From positions 173,172 through 237,171 of the forward strand of contig NZ_SOAN01000005.1 of NCBI RefSeq assembly GCF_004364585.1: a stretch of DNA of 64,000 nt, read 5' to 3'. The stretch is from Nesterenkonia aurantiaca. Lineage in GTDB: Bacteria; Actinomycetota; Actinomycetes; Actinomycetales; Micrococcaceae. A program made the translations under genes and the position numbers. Shown here piece by piece: positions 34,345 to 44,022 of the stretch (position 1 is the first letter of the stretch; each line of letters opens with the position of its first letter). The notes under the pieces were generated by a model. That model saw only the letters and a list, made by a program, of their open reading frames with translations, was not told the origin of the DNA and searched no databases.

Positions 34345-35667
34345 ATGGCCAAGCTGCTCACCGTCCAAGGTGGAAAGCCACTCGAGGGATCCGTCCACGT
34401 CCGTGGCGCAAAGAACCTCGTGCCGAAGGCCATGGTGGCCGCCCTGCTGGGCAGTGAGCCCTCCCAGCTGCGCAACGTCCCGGCGATCAAAGACGTCGAG
34501 ATCGTCACTAATCTGCTCCAGATCCACGGTGTCAAGGTCGAGGCCGACCCGATCACCAATGACCTGACCCTGGACCCGCGCGACTCCTACAGCGCGGCGC
34601 ACTCCGAGATCGACGCCTATGCCGGGGACTCCCGGATCCCGATCCTGTTCTGCGGCCCGCTCATGCACCAGCACGGCGAGGCGTTCATCCCCGACCTCGG
34701 CGGCTGCCGGATCGGTGACCGCCCGATCGACTACCACCTCGAGGTGCTGCGCAACTTCGGCGCCGTGGTGGACAAATCACCCACCGGGATCCACATCTCG
34801 GCGCCGCGCGGACTCAAGGGCGCGAAGCTGACCCTGCCCTACCCCTCCGTGGGTGCCACCGAGCAGGTGCTGCTCACCGCCGTGCTCGCCGAGGGCATCA
34901 CCGAGCTGGAGAACGCCGCGGTGGAGCCGGAGATCCACGACCTGATCGCGATTCTGCAGCAGATGGGCGCGATCATCACGGTCTACACCGACCGCACCAT
35001 CCGCATCGAGGGAGTGGACCGGCTCTCCGGCTACCGCCACCGGGCGATCACCGACCGCAACGAGACCGCCTCCTGGGCCTCGGCCGCGCTGGTCACCCAG
35101 GGCGACATCTACGTCAAGGGCGCCGCGCAGCGGGATCTCACCGCGTTCCTGAACACCTACCGCAAGATCGGCGGCGAGTTCTCGGTCGACGACGACGGCA
35201 TCCGCTTCTGGCACGCCGGGCATGCCCTGAAGCCGCTGGTGCTCGAGACCGACGTGCATCCGGGCTTCATGACCGACTGGCAGCAGCCGCTGGTGGTCGC
35301 GCTGACCCAGGCGCACGGCGTCTCGATCGTGCACGAGACCGTCTATGAGAACCGGTTCGGCTTCACCGAGGCGCTGCAGCGCATGGGTGCCTCGATCCAG
35401 CTGCACCGCGAGTGCCTGGGCTCAAGCCCCTGCCGCTTCGGGCAGCGCAACTTCCTGCACTCCGCGGTGATCTCCGGACCGGCCGAGCTCCACGGCGCCG
35501 AGATCGACGTCCCGGACCTGCGCGGCGGCTTCTCCCACCTGATCGCCGCGCTGGCGGCGAAGGGCACCTCCACCGTCACCGGCATCGAGGTCATCAACCG
35601 CGGCTATGAGCACTTCATGGACAAGCTGGGCGACCTGGGTGCGGATGTCGTGATGTCCGAACGCTGA
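34345..35667 (+). CDS. murA: UDP-N-acetylglucosamine 1-carboxyvinyltransferase
   Basis: 440 residues from ATG 34345 (GAAGAAGGGA 11 nt upstream). An in-frame GTG at 34288 would add 19 residues but coincides with a TACAGT promoter-like box. The catalytic Cys is residue 121 in LGGCRIGDRP, which implies sensitivity to fosfomycin-type inhibition as in other Cys-type enzymes. It transfers enolpyruvate to UDP-GlcNAc, the first committed step of peptidoglycan synthesis. The C-terminal half has the second copy of the fold (VPDLRGGFSHLIAALAAKGT). It heads a run with plsC, gpsA and ddl. Confidence 0.93.
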   Translation: MAKLLTVQGGKPLEGSVHVRGAKNLVPKAMVAALLGSEPSQLRNVPAIKDVEIVTNLLQIHGVKVEADPITNDLTLDPRDSYSAAHSEIDAYAGDSRIPILFCGPLMHQHGEAFIPDLGGCRIGDRPIDYHLEVLRNFGAVVDKSPTGIHISAPRGLKGAKLTLPYPSVGATEQVLLTAVLAEGITELENAAVEPEIHDLIAILQQMGAIITVYTDRTIRIEGVDRLSGYRHRAITDRNETASWASAALVTQGDIYVKGAAQRDLTAFLNTYRKIGGEFSVDDDGIRFWHAGHALKPLVLETDVHPGFMTDWQQPLVVALTQAHGVSIVHETVYENRFGFTEALQRMGASIQLHRECLGSSPCRFGQRNFLHSAVISGPAELHGAEIDVPDLRGGFSHLIAALAAKGTSTVTGIEVINRGYEHFMDKLGDLGADVVMSER

Positions 35668-35691
35668 GTCGGGCCGGTAGGGTCTATCCCT

Positions 35692-36672
35692 GTGACCGAT
35701 CACAGCAGCGACCCAGCACCCGTCGAGGGCCGAGGCCGCTCGAGCCGCCGCAGATCCGGCTCGAGCCGCCGCCGGTCTGAGCGCCCCGCGACGGCGGGGC
35801 CGGACACCACCGACTACACCGTGGGTCGCGGCACCCGGCTGGGCTTCTCCGCCGCCGCCGCGGTCTGCGTCCCGGTGCTGAACCTGGCGCTGGGCCGGCG
35901 CTGGCACGGGCTGGAGACGCTGCCGAAGGGCGGGTTCATCGTGGTGGCGAACCATGTCAGCGAGGTCGATCCGCTCGTCGTCGCCCATGCCGTCTACCGC
36001 AGCGGCCACACCTTCCACTTCCTGATCAAGGACTCGCTGGTCAGCATCCCGGTGCTGGGCAAGGTGTTCAGCGGGCTCAAGCAGATCCCGGTCTCGCGGG
36101 ACAGCCGCACCGACGCCGGCCGCTCGCTCGATGCGGCCAAGGAGGTCCTCGCTGCCGACGGCGCAGTCATGATCTACCCCGAGGGCACCCTCACCCGGGA
36201 CCCCGAGGGCTGGCCGATGCGCGCGAAGACCGGCGCCGCCCGGCTCGCGCTGACCACCGGAGCCCCGCTGATCCCGATCACTCACTGGGGTGTCCAGGAG
36301 CTCTTCGGCACCTACGCCAAGGTCCCGAAGTTCTTCCCGCGCAAGCGCTACCAGCTCACCGTGGGGGAGCCGATCGACCTGAGCGATCTGCGCGGGGGCC
36401 CGATGACCCGCTCGGTGCTCACCGAGGCCACCGAACGCATCGAGACCGCCCTGACCGAAGGTGTGGCCTCGCTGCGCGGGCAGGAGCCCCCCGAGCAGAT
36501 CTGGGATCGCAGCCTGCGCCAGCGGGTGCCGCGCAGACAGCCCCGCCGCGCACCCCGCGCTGGGAGTGCCGCGACGCCACAGCCCGTGACCGACCAGCCC
36601 AAGACCGACCAGCCCAAGACAATCCAGCCCAAGACCAACCAGCCCGACGAGGCGCAGGAGGATCAGCCGTGA
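35692..36672 (+). CDS. plsC: 1-acyl-glycerol-3-phosphate acyltransferase
   Basis: 326 residues. Catalytic NHxxxxD as NHVSEVDP (~residue 85), the glycerol-phosphate site YPEGTLTRDPEGWP (~162) and TTGAPLIPI after it. It adds the second acyl chain during phosphatidic acid synthesis at the membrane. The last ~50 residues are a Pro/Gln-rich tail with four TDQPK-type repeats not needed for catalysis. The stop overlaps the gpsA start. GTG 35692 has no ribosome site; TAGGGT ends 8 nt before it, so it may be leaderless. Confidence 0.9.
   Translation: MTDHSSDPAPVEGRGRSSRRRSGSSRRRSERPATAGPDTTDYTVGRGTRLGFSAAAAVCVPVLNLALGRRWHGLETLPKGGFIVVANHVSEVDPLVVAHAVYRSGHTFHFLIKDSLVSIPVLGKVFSGLKQIPVSRDSRTDAGRSLDAAKEVLAADGAVMIYPEGTLTRDPEGWPMRAKTGAARLALTTGAPLIPITHWGVQELFGTYAKVPKFFPRKRYQLTVGEPIDLSDLRGGPMTRSVLTEATERIETALTEGVASLRGQEPPEQIWDRSLRQRVPRRQPRRAPRAGSAATPQPVTDQPKTDQPKTIQPKTNQPDEAQEDQP
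36589..36648. repeat. 15-bp in-frame repeat in plsC tail
   Basis: Four 15-nt units (ACCGACCAGCCCAAG, twice exact, then two variants) encode TDQPK-type repeats at the C-terminus of PlsC. Confidence 0.9.
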
Positions 36673-37688
36673 CCAAGATCGCCGTGCTGGGCGCCGGCAG
36701 CTGGGGCACCACCTTCGCGAAGGTGATGGCCGATTCCGCCGTGGTCGGCGGCGCCGAGCCCGCCGTCGTGCTCTGGGCGCGCCGCCCCGAGGTGGCCGCC
36801 GAGATCACCGAGTCCCACACCAACACCACCTACCTCGGGGAGACCCGCCTGCCGGCGATGATCACCGCCACCACCGACCTGGCCGAGGCGGTGCGCGACG
36901 CAGAGGTGGTCGTGCTCGCCGTGCCGGCCCAGTCGCTGCGCTCCCAGCTGCAGGTGGTCCGGGAGAACCTGCACGACTCGGCGATCCTGGTCTCACTGAT
37001 CAAGGGTCTCGAGCGCGGCACCGACCTGCGGATGTCCGAGGTCATCGGCGCCGAGCTCACCGTGGCGCCGGACCGGATCGTGGTGGTCTCGGGACCCAAC
37101 CTGGCGATGGAGATCGCCCGCGAGCAGCCCACCGCCTCGGTGGTCGCCTGCACCAGCACCGAGACCGCCGAGCGCGTCGCGGCGCTGTGCAACAACGCCT
37201 ACTTCCGGCCCTACACCAACACCGATGTGATCGGGGTGGAGATCGCCGGAATCGTGAAGAACGTCATCGCTCTGGCCGTGGGCATCTGCGACGGGCAGCA
37301 GCTCGGCGACAACTCCAAGGCCTCGGTGATCACCCGCGGCCTCGCCGAGACCACCCGGCTGGCCACCGAGCTGGGCGGACGCCTGGAGACCTTCTCCGGC
37401 CTCGCCGGGCTCGGGGACCTCGTCGCGACCTGCGCCTCCCCGCTCTCGCGCAACCGCAGCGCCGGCCGGCTCCTGGGCGAGGGGTTCACCGCCGAAGAAG
37501 CCACCGCCAGGCTCTCCCAGACCGCCGAGGGCATGAAGTCCGGCTCCGCGGTGGTCGAGCTGGCCCGCCAGCACCAGGTGGAGATGCCGATCTGTGAAGC
37601 CGTGGTGGCCGTCCTGGACGGCGTGCTGCCGGTGGACCGGCTCTCCTCGCTGCTGCTGGCCCGTGACCTCAAAGCCGAAGGAAGATGA
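36669..37688 (+). CDS. gpsA: Glycerol-3-phosphate dehydrogenase [NAD(P)+]
   Basis: 339 residues from GTG 36669, overlapping the plsC stop by 4 nt. N-terminal nucleotide loop VLGAGSWGTTFAKV; catalytic Lys in GIVKNVIALAVGICDG; C-terminal helical domain with FSGLAGLGDLVATCASPLSRN. It reduces dihydroxyacetone phosphate to glycerol-3-phosphate, the backbone that PlsC acylates. The overlap with plsC fits one lipid-precursor operon. Confidence 0.95.
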   Translation: MTKIAVLGAGSWGTTFAKVMADSAVVGGAEPAVVLWARRPEVAAEITESHTNTTYLGETRLPAMITATTDLAEAVRDAEVVVLAVPAQSLRSQLQVVRENLHDSAILVSLIKGLERGTDLRMSEVIGAELTVAPDRIVVVSGPNLAMEIAREQPTASVVACTSTETAERVAALCNNAYFRPYTNTDVIGVEIAGIVKNVIALAVGICDGQQLGDNSKASVITRGLAETTRLATELGGRLETFSGLAGLGDLVATCASPLSRNRSAGRLLGEGFTAEEATARLSQTAEGMKSGSAVVELARQHQVEMPICEAVVAVLDGVLPVDRLSSLLLARDLKAEGR

Positions 37689-37691
37689 CCC

Positions 37692-38840
37692 ATGGTCGAG
37701 CTTGATCCTGCCCTGAAACCTCGCGTCCTCGTGCTCTACGGCGGACAGTCCTCGGAACATTCGGTGAGCTGTGTGACCGCCGCCGGGGTGCTGGGCGCCA
37801 TCGACACCGAGGCGTTCGACGTCGTGCCCGTCGGCATCACCGCCACCGGTCAGTGGACCCGCCCGGTCACCGATCCGCGCAGCCACGGCTTCGGCGGAGA
37901 CGAGCTGCCCCGGGTGCTGCCCACCGAGTCCACCGTCCAGCTGCACTCGGGCCCCGCGGGATCCTCCGAGCGCCGCGCCGAGCTCCTCGAGGTCCACGCC
38001 GACGGCAGCTCCACCGCCCTGGGCCACGTGGACGTGGTGTTCCCGCTGCTGCACGGCCCGTTCGGGGAGGACGGCACCATCCAGGGGCTGCTCGAGCTCG
38101 CCGGTCTGAGCTACGTCGGCGCCGGGGTGCTCAGCTCTGCGCTGGCCATGGACAAGCACTATATGAAGATCGCCTTCGCCGCCGCCGGACTCCACGTCGG
38201 GCCCTGGGTCACCGTGACCGACCGGCAGTGGACCCAGGACCCGGCCGAGGCGCTGGAACGGATCCGCGAGCTGAGCCTGCCGGTGTTCGTGAAGCCCTCC
38301 CGGGCCGGCTCCTCCATGGGGATCACCCGGGTCGAGGACCACGCCCAGCTCGAGGACGCCATCGCCGAAGCGCGCAAGCACGATCCCAAGGTGATCGTGG
38401 AGCAGGGGATCGACGGTCGGGAGATCGAGTGCGGCGTGCTCGGATCCCAGAACGGTGCCTCCGCCCGGGCCTCGCTGCTGGGCGAGATCGTGGTCCACGA
38501 CGGCTCCCAGGCGCACCAGTTCTACGACTTCACCGCCAAATACACCGACGCCGCAGCCGCGGACCTCTCCTGCCCGGCCGAGCTGCCCGAGGAGGTCAGC
38601 GCGGAGATCCGCCGCCAGGCCGTGCTCGCGTTCGAAGCTCTCGGTGCCGAGGGGATCTCCCGGGCGGACTTCTTCTACACCACCGGCGGGGACGTGGTCA
38701 TCAATGAGGTCAACACCATGCCCGGCTTCACCCCGATCAGCATGTACCCGCAGATGTGGAAGGCCACCGGGATCGGCTACACCGAGCTGATCACCGAGCT
38801 GATCTCGCTGGCCCTGCAGCGCCCCGCCGGTCTGCGCTGA
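37692..38840 (+). CDS. ddl: D-alanine--D-alanine ligase
   Basis: 382 residues, start 3 nt after gpsA. ATP-grasp ligase: VLYGGQSSEHSVS at the N-terminus, HGPFGEDGTIQG, the ATP lid KPSRAGSSMGITRV, and the metal site ADFFYTTGGDVVINEVNTMPGF. It makes the D-Ala-D-Ala end of the peptidoglycan stem peptide. The inserted segment at ~75-100 is typical of the long actinobacterial form. With murA it links this run to wall synthesis. Confidence 0.95.
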   Translation: MVELDPALKPRVLVLYGGQSSEHSVSCVTAAGVLGAIDTEAFDVVPVGITATGQWTRPVTDPRSHGFGGDELPRVLPTESTVQLHSGPAGSSERRAELLEVHADGSSTALGHVDVVFPLLHGPFGEDGTIQGLLELAGLSYVGAGVLSSALAMDKHYMKIAFAAAGLHVGPWVTVTDRQWTQDPAEALERIRELSLPVFVKPSRAGSSMGITRVEDHAQLEDAIAEARKHDPKVIVEQGIDGREIECGVLGSQNGASARASLLGEIVVHDGSQAHQFYDFTAKYTDAAAADLSCPAELPEEVSAEIRRQAVLAFEALGAEGISRADFFYTTGGDVVINEVNTMPGFTPISMYPQMWKATGIGYTELITELISLALQRPAGLR

Positions 38841-38924
38841 GCCTTCTAGCGGGCGGCACTTGGCTCTCCTTCTCGGCGCTGAGCCTTCCAGAACAGCGAT
38901 GAGCCTTCCACCGGGCTGAGCGGC

Positions 38925-39467
38925 TCAGCCCTGCGGCTCGATCGCCTCGCCCTCCTGGACGTCCTGCGCGTCCTCGGTCTGCTCGATGTCCTGATCGGTG
39001 GTGGTGCAGGCGCGAGTCTGCTCCACCTGCTGCACGGCGGGCGCCAGGCCGAGCATCGCGGTGGAGGAGGCGACCTGATCCAGGTTCAGCAGCACCTCCA
39101 CGGCGGGATCCCGGCCATAGGTGACCAGCCGCCAGGTCTGCTCATCCTCCTCCAGGGCGAGCCAGTCCACGCCGTCGGCGCCCACACAGTGCTCTGGGCT
39201 CGGTCCCGGCGGGACCACGCCGCAGCGCATCACCACCTCGCTGGGGTCGCCCCACACCGCGGTGCCCTGGGAGGTGGTGGGCCGCAGCTCGTGGTCCCCG
39301 ATCACCTCGGGCACCGCGAGCATCACGTCGGCGCAGTCCGGATTCGCCGCGTCCGGAGCCGCCTCCACCGTCGCCGTGGAGGCGCAGCCGCTGATCAGCC
39401 CCAGTCCCAGCACTGTGAGGAGGACATTGCGGACGCGAGCACGGCGGTCGCCGGAGTTGATAGACAC
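38925..39467 (-). CDS. DUF3515 lipoprotein
   Basis: 180 residues from GTG 39467. A lipoprotein signal (VLLTVLGLGLISGC, Cys at ~residue 28) is followed by a domain with conserved Cys (NPDCADVM, VMRCGV, EHCVG, TRACTT), consistent with two disulfides outside the membrane. DUF3515 proteins are usually next to ddl and thiL in actinobacteria; their function is unknown. It is on the strand opposite ddl. The C-terminal tail is acidic and Gln-rich. Confidence 0.8.
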   Translation of the reverse strand: MSINSGDRRARVRNVLLTVLGLGLISGCASTATVEAAPDAANPDCADVMLAVPEVIGDHELRPTTSQGTAVWGDPSEVVMRCGVVPPGPSPEHCVGADGVDWLALEEDEQTWRLVTYGRDPAVEVLLNLDQVASSTAMLGLAPAVQQVEQTRACTTTDQDIEQTEDAQDVQEGEAIEPQG

Positions 39468-39519
39468 ATGACATATTCTGTATGAAGTCCTAAGTACTTG
39501 CCCATTCCAGGAGCACCAG

Positions 39520-40545
39520 ATGACGTATGAGGTCGACTACGACAAGCCCCGCCGGAAGCGGCGCGGGCGTCGTGCCGCGCTGATCATTGTGAGCGTGGTG
39601 GCCGTCGTCGTCGTCGGGGCCCTGGTGGCGGGCATGGTCTACCTGAACTCATTGAGCAGCGCCTATGAAGATAATGCGCAGACCTTCGAGCAGAGCTTCC
39701 CCGAGGATGAGGGTCGCCCGGTCAAGGCCGAGGACGACGAATCCATCAACATCCTGCTGCTGGGATCCGATGAGAACGGCGGCTCCGGGGAGACCGAGGA
39801 GCTGTCCCGGGTGCCGCAGGGCGGCCGCTCGGACACCATGATGCTGATGCACGTCCCCAGCGACCGCGAGAGCGTGCAGATCATGTCGGTCCCGCGTGAC
39901 CTCTGGGTGGAGGTCCCGGGTCACGGCGAGCACAAGATCAACGCCGCGCTGAGCCTGGGCGGGCTTCCCTCGACCATCGACACCTTCGAATCGCTCTTCG
40001 ACGTGCGGATCGATCATGTGGCCGCGGTGGACATGCTCGGCTTCACCGGCCTGGTCGACGCGCTCGGCGGGGTCACCGTGAATTCGGGCTACGACCAGCC
40101 GTTCACCACCGGTGAGGGGTTCACCTTCCAGCCCGGTGAGCAGGAGATGAACTCCGAGGAGGCGCTCTCCTTCGTCCGGCACCGGCAGAGCTTCCCCGAC
40201 GGGGACCTCCAGCGAGTGCGCAACCAGCAGGCGTTCATCCAGGCCGTGATCGACCAGACGGTCACCCCGGAGAACCTGAGCAACCCCGGCCGGGTCCGGG
40301 ACCTGGTGGAGACCTTCTCCCCGCACCTGATCGTCGATGACACCCTGAGCTCCGGCACCGTGGCCTCGCTGGGCTGGAACCTGCGCGGCGCGGTGAACAA
40401 TGTGGAGTTCTTCACCGTCCCGACCGGGGAGAGCAGCTACTCCGACGACGGCCAGTGGATCTTCTACCAGGACCAGCAGGCCATGGAGGACATCGCCGAC
40501 GCGATCGCGGACAGCACGCTGGACGACTATGCAGCATCGCGATGA
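39520..40545 (+). CDS. LytR-CpsA-Psr (LCP) family protein
   Basis: 341 residues from ATG 39520, with CCAGGAGC upstream. A basic N-terminus and one membrane helix (ALIIVSVVAVVVVGALVAGM) lead to the extracellular LCP domain: SDTMMLMHVPSD, the arginine segment SVPRDLWVEVPG, and FVRHRQSFPDGDLQRVRNQQ. LCP enzymes transfer wall glycopolymers from lipid carriers to peptidoglycan. It lies between ddl/DUF3515 and the DAK2 gene, an unusual place. A second LCP gene is at 52046. Confidence 0.9.
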   Translation: MTYEVDYDKPRRKRRGRRAALIIVSVVAVVVVGALVAGMVYLNSLSSAYEDNAQTFEQSFPEDEGRPVKAEDDESINILLLGSDENGGSGETEELSRVPQGGRSDTMMLMHVPSDRESVQIMSVPRDLWVEVPGHGEHKINAALSLGGLPSTIDTFESLFDVRIDHVAAVDMLGFTGLVDALGGVTVNSGYDQPFTTGEGFTFQPGEQEMNSEEALSFVRHRQSFPDGDLQRVRNQQAFIQAVIDQTVTPENLSNPGRVRDLVETFSPHLIVDDTLSSGTVASLGWNLRGAVNNVEFFTVPTGESSYSDDGQWIFYQDQQAMEDIADAIADSTLDDYAASR

Positions 40546-41767
40546 GCCGAGCTCGCGACCTCCGCTGAGGCCACTGCCAGGCCACGCTCGAGCGCAGTCC
40601 TCCGCTCGGGGCAAGGTCAAGGGTGCTGCCGCAGTGCACCGCTGGTTCCTCCTCGCGGAAGCCGCCCTGGAGCGCAACGTCGAGCCGCTCAACCGACTCA
40701 ACGTCTTCCCGATCCCTGACTCGGACACCGGGGAGAACATGCTGGCCACGATCCGAGCCTGCCGCGCCAGCGTGGAGGCCTCCTCCACCGAGGACCTGGG
40801 CGAGCTCTTCGCCGCGGCCGGTTCCCGGGCGATGTCCGAGGCCTACGGGAACTCCGGCACCCTGCTCGCGGTGCTGATCTCTGGGCTGGCCGAACCGCTG
40901 CATGGTCAGCAGCGTCTGACCATCTCCGGGTTCTCTCGTGCGCTGGAGCGGGCCAAGGTCCGGTCCTGGTCCGCGCTGACCGACCCGGTCGCCGGGACCA
41001 TGCTCTCGGTCCTCGATGCGGTGCACTCCGAGGTGCACCACCGCGCGCTCCGGGCGGAGGAGCCCGAGAGCCGGGCGGCATTGGAGGCCGCCATGCCCTA
41101 CGTGGTCTCCCGGGCCTTCCTCGCGGTGCAGGCCACCCGGGAACAGCTGCCGGTGCTGCAGCGCGCGAACGTGGTGGACTCCGGAGGAGCCGGACTGCTG
41201 GTGGTGCTGATCGCGCTGCACTCGACCATCACCGGGATCGCCATGGACTTCGCGCCGCTGCAGAGCCTGCCCGGCTGGCAGCAGCCCCCCGCGGGTCACC
41301 ACGCTGCAGATCAGCACGCCGCAGATCAGGGCCCCACGGATCACCGCGCCGCAGATCTGCAGCCCGGAGATCAGCAGCCCGGAGGCCAGCAGCGCACGCC
41401 GGAGACCGGCTCGCCGGCGGCTGAACCGGTCACCGAGACTCCAGCGCCGGACGGATCCGAGGTGATGTGCACCGTGCGGCTGGATCCGCTCGGGGCCGCC
41501 TCGCTGCGCCACCAGCTCGATGATCTCGGCGATTCGGTGATCGTGACCCCGATCGACGCGAACCCCGACGAAGAAGGCACCTACCGCTGGCGGATCCACG
41601 TGCACACCCTCGAGGAGCCGCGCACCTGCACCACAGTGCACGCCGCGGGCCCCGTGGAGTCCTACGCCGCCACCGCGCTGCACCACAGTCCCGACAACAG
41701 TCCCGACCGCAGGCCCGCCGCCCAGGCGGAGACCACCCACGCCCCGCCGGCCCGAGACCAGGAGTGA
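40529..41767 (+). CDS. DAK2-domain protein (FakA-like)
   Basis: 412 residues if started at ATG 40529, which overlaps the LCP gene by 17 nt; a GTG at 40634 would start closer to the conserved domain. The DAK2 phosphate-binding motif is NVFPIPDSDTGENML; EAYGNSGTLLAVLISG and ANVVDSGGAGLLVVL follow. A low-complexity linker of His/Asp/Gln (~residues 252-290) separates it from the DegV-associated C-terminal domain (SVIVTPIDANPDEEGTYRWR). Relatives are the kinase part of fatty-acid kinase. It precedes recG by 7 nt, the conserved order in actinobacteria. Confidence 0.83.
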   Translation: MQHRDEPSSRPPLRPLPGHARAQSSARGKVKGAAAVHRWFLLAEAALERNVEPLNRLNVFPIPDSDTGENMLATIRACRASVEASSTEDLGELFAAAGSRAMSEAYGNSGTLLAVLISGLAEPLHGQQRLTISGFSRALERAKVRSWSALTDPVAGTMLSVLDAVHSEVHHRALRAEEPESRAALEAAMPYVVSRAFLAVQATREQLPVLQRANVVDSGGAGLLVVLIALHSTITGIAMDFAPLQSLPGWQQPPAGHHAADQHAADQGPTDHRAADLQPGDQQPGGQQRTPETGSPAAEPVTETPAPDGSEVMCTVRLDPLGAASLRHQLDDLGDSVIVTPIDANPDEEGTYRWRIHVHTLEEPRTCTTVHAAGPVESYAATALHHSPDNSPDRRPAAQAETTHAPPARDQE

Positions 41768-41774
41768 TCCCCGC

Positions 41775-43985
41775 GTGGACGTGCTTCCCTCCACCGAGCT
41801 GAGCCGGATCATCGGCGCGGAATCGGCGAAGACGCTCGAGCAGGGGCTGGGCATCACTACCGCCGCGCAGCTGCTGCAGCACTATCCGCGCCGCTGGATC
41901 GAGTTCGGCCAGCTCTCCTCCTTCCGCGACCTCCCCGAGGCCGGGGAACACGTCAGCCTGATCGCCGAGGTCACCGGGGTCTCGGTGCGCAAGATGGCGA
42001 ACCGGCGCGGCTCCCTGGCCGAGGTCTGGGTCACCGATGACGAGGGCAACTCGCTGAAGATGGCGTTCTTCAACGGTTGGAGCGTGGGCCGCCAGCTGAC
42101 CCAGGGAGCCCGGGCGATCTTCCACGGCAAGGTGGGCAGCTACCGCGACCGCCCCACCCTGAACAACCCCGACTTCACCGTGTTGGTCGACGCCGACCCG
42201 GAGACCATCACCGACCAGGTGGACCCGGAGTCGGACCCGCTGGGCGCCGCTGCGCTGCCGCGCGCACTGAACCGGGGCAAGACCCCGGTCCCGCTGTATC
42301 CGGCCACCTCAGGGATCAGCAGCTTCCGGATCCTGGACTGCATCGAGATCCTGCTGGACCTCATCGACTTCGCCGCCTGGCCCGAGCCGCTGCCGGAGCA
42401 GGTCCGCGCCTCCGAGGAGCTGCCGGAGCTGGGTGAGGCCTACCGGCTGATCCACCGGCCCGAGACCATGGAGGACCCGGAACGCGGGATGCGCCGGATG
42501 CGCTACCACGAGGCGTTCCTGCTCCAAGGGCTGCTGCACCTGCGTCGCGCCCAGGAACAGCACCGACGGGCCCTGCCGCGGCCGGCGCAGGAGGCCGGAC
42601 TGCTCACCCGGTTCGACGCCGGACTGCCGTTCACGCTCACCGAGGGTCAGGTCCGCTGCGGGGAGCTCATCGGCGCCGAGCTCGACCGCGAGCACCCGAT
42701 GAACCGGCTGCTCCAGGGCGAGGTGGGCTCCGGCAAGACCCTGGTCGCGCTGCGCGCAATGCTGCAGGTGCTCGAGACCGGGGGACAGGCCGTGCTGATC
42801 GCGCCCACCGAGGTGCTCGCCGCCCAGCATGAGCGCTCGCTGCGCCGGATGCTCGGCGGCCTCGCCGAGGAGGTCGGGCTCACCCTGCTCACCGGCTCGA
42901 TGGGCACCGCCGATCGCCGTCGGGCCCTGCTCGACATCGCCTCCGGCACCGCCGAGCTGGTGGTCGGCACGCATGCTGTGCTCGGCGAGCAGGTGCACTT
43001 CGTGGACCTGGGCCTGGCCGTGGTCGATGAGCAGCACCGGTTCGGGGTGGAGCAGCGCGACGCCCTGCGCACCCGCTATGAGCTCACCCCGCACATGCTG
43101 GTCATGTCGGCCACCCCGATCCCACGGTCGGTCGCGATGACCGTCTTCGGGGATCTGGAGCTGACCACGCTGGAGGGCCTGCCGAGCGGCCGGCAGCCGA
43201 TCGTCACCCATGTGGTGCGCACGGTTCAGGGCCCGCGGTTCATCGGCCGGGTCTGGGAACGGATCGCCGAAGAGGTCGCCGCGGGGCACCAGGTCTACGT
43301 GGTGTGTCCCAAGATCAGCGAGGCCGATGCGCGCGAGGACCCGGAGACCGGGGTGCAGACCGACCAGGATGCCTCGGTGGAGCTGATCGCTGCGCGCCTG
43401 GCCGAGCACCCGCTGCTGAGCAGGACCCGGCGCGCCGTGGTCCACGGGAGAATGGACGCCGCCGCCAAGGAGTCGGTGATGACCGGCTTCGAGCGCGGGG
43501 AGATCGATGTGCTGATCTGCACCACGGTGATCGAGGTGGGCGTGGACGTGCACAACGCCACAGTGATGGCGGTGCTCGACGCCGACGCCTTCGGAGTCTC
43601 CACCCTGCACCAGCTGCGCGGACGGATCGGCCGTGGCGGCGCCCACGGGCTCGCGCTGCTGGTGACCCGGCTGCCCGACGGGCACCCGTCCCTGGAGCGG
43701 CTGGAGCAGGTGGCGGAACACTCCGACGGGATGACCCTGGCCCGACTGGATCTGCAGCGCCGGCGTGAGGGCGACGTGCTCGGCGCGGCCCAGGCCGGCC
43801 GGGCTTCCACGCTGAAGCTGCTGCGCACGATCCGAGACGAGAAGATCATCGTCCGCGCCTCCGAGCTGCTGCGCGAGATCAGCGCACAGGATCCCAGCTG
43901 GGCGGACTACCCTGGACTGCGCACCGCCGTGGGGGAGTACCGCGACCTCCACGAGGGCGCCGACGAGTTCATCCAGCGCGGCTGA
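41775..43985 (+). CDS. recG: ATP-dependent DNA helicase RecG
   Basis: 736 residues from GTG 41775. N-terminal wedge/OB domain, then SF2 helicase motifs: GEVGSGKTLVAL (Walker A, ~residue 317), DEQHRFGVEQR (Walker B variant, typical of RecG), SATPIPRSVAMT, and GVDVHNATVMAVLDADAFG with HQLRGRIGRGG (motif VI). It remodels stalled replication forks and branched DNA. It sits between the DAK2 gene and rsmD. Confidence 0.96.
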   Translation: MDVLPSTELSRIIGAESAKTLEQGLGITTAAQLLQHYPRRWIEFGQLSSFRDLPEAGEHVSLIAEVTGVSVRKMANRRGSLAEVWVTDDEGNSLKMAFFNGWSVGRQLTQGARAIFHGKVGSYRDRPTLNNPDFTVLVDADPETITDQVDPESDPLGAAALPRALNRGKTPVPLYPATSGISSFRILDCIEILLDLIDFAAWPEPLPEQVRASEELPELGEAYRLIHRPETMEDPERGMRRMRYHEAFLLQGLLHLRRAQEQHRRALPRPAQEAGLLTRFDAGLPFTLTEGQVRCGELIGAELDREHPMNRLLQGEVGSGKTLVALRAMLQVLETGGQAVLIAPTEVLAAQHERSLRRMLGGLAEEVGLTLLTGSMGTADRRRALLDIASGTAELVVGTHAVLGEQVHFVDLGLAVVDEQHRFGVEQRDALRTRYELTPHMLVMSATPIPRSVAMTVFGDLELTTLEGLPSGRQPIVTHVVRTVQGPRFIGRVWERIAEEVAAGHQVYVVCPKISEADAREDPETGVQTDQDASVELIAARLAEHPLLSRTRRAVVHGRMDAAAKESVMTGFERGEIDVLICTTVIEVGVDVHNATVMAVLDADAFGVSTLHQLRGRIGRGGAHGLALLVTRLPDGHPSLERLEQVAEHSDGMTLARLDLQRRREGDVLGAAQAGRASTLKLLRTIRDEKIIVRASELLREISAQDPSWADYPGLRTAVGEYRDLHEGADEFIQRG

Positions 43986-44022
43986 GCAGTCCGACCGTAG
44001 GGCCCTGAGACAGGAGTGTGAG

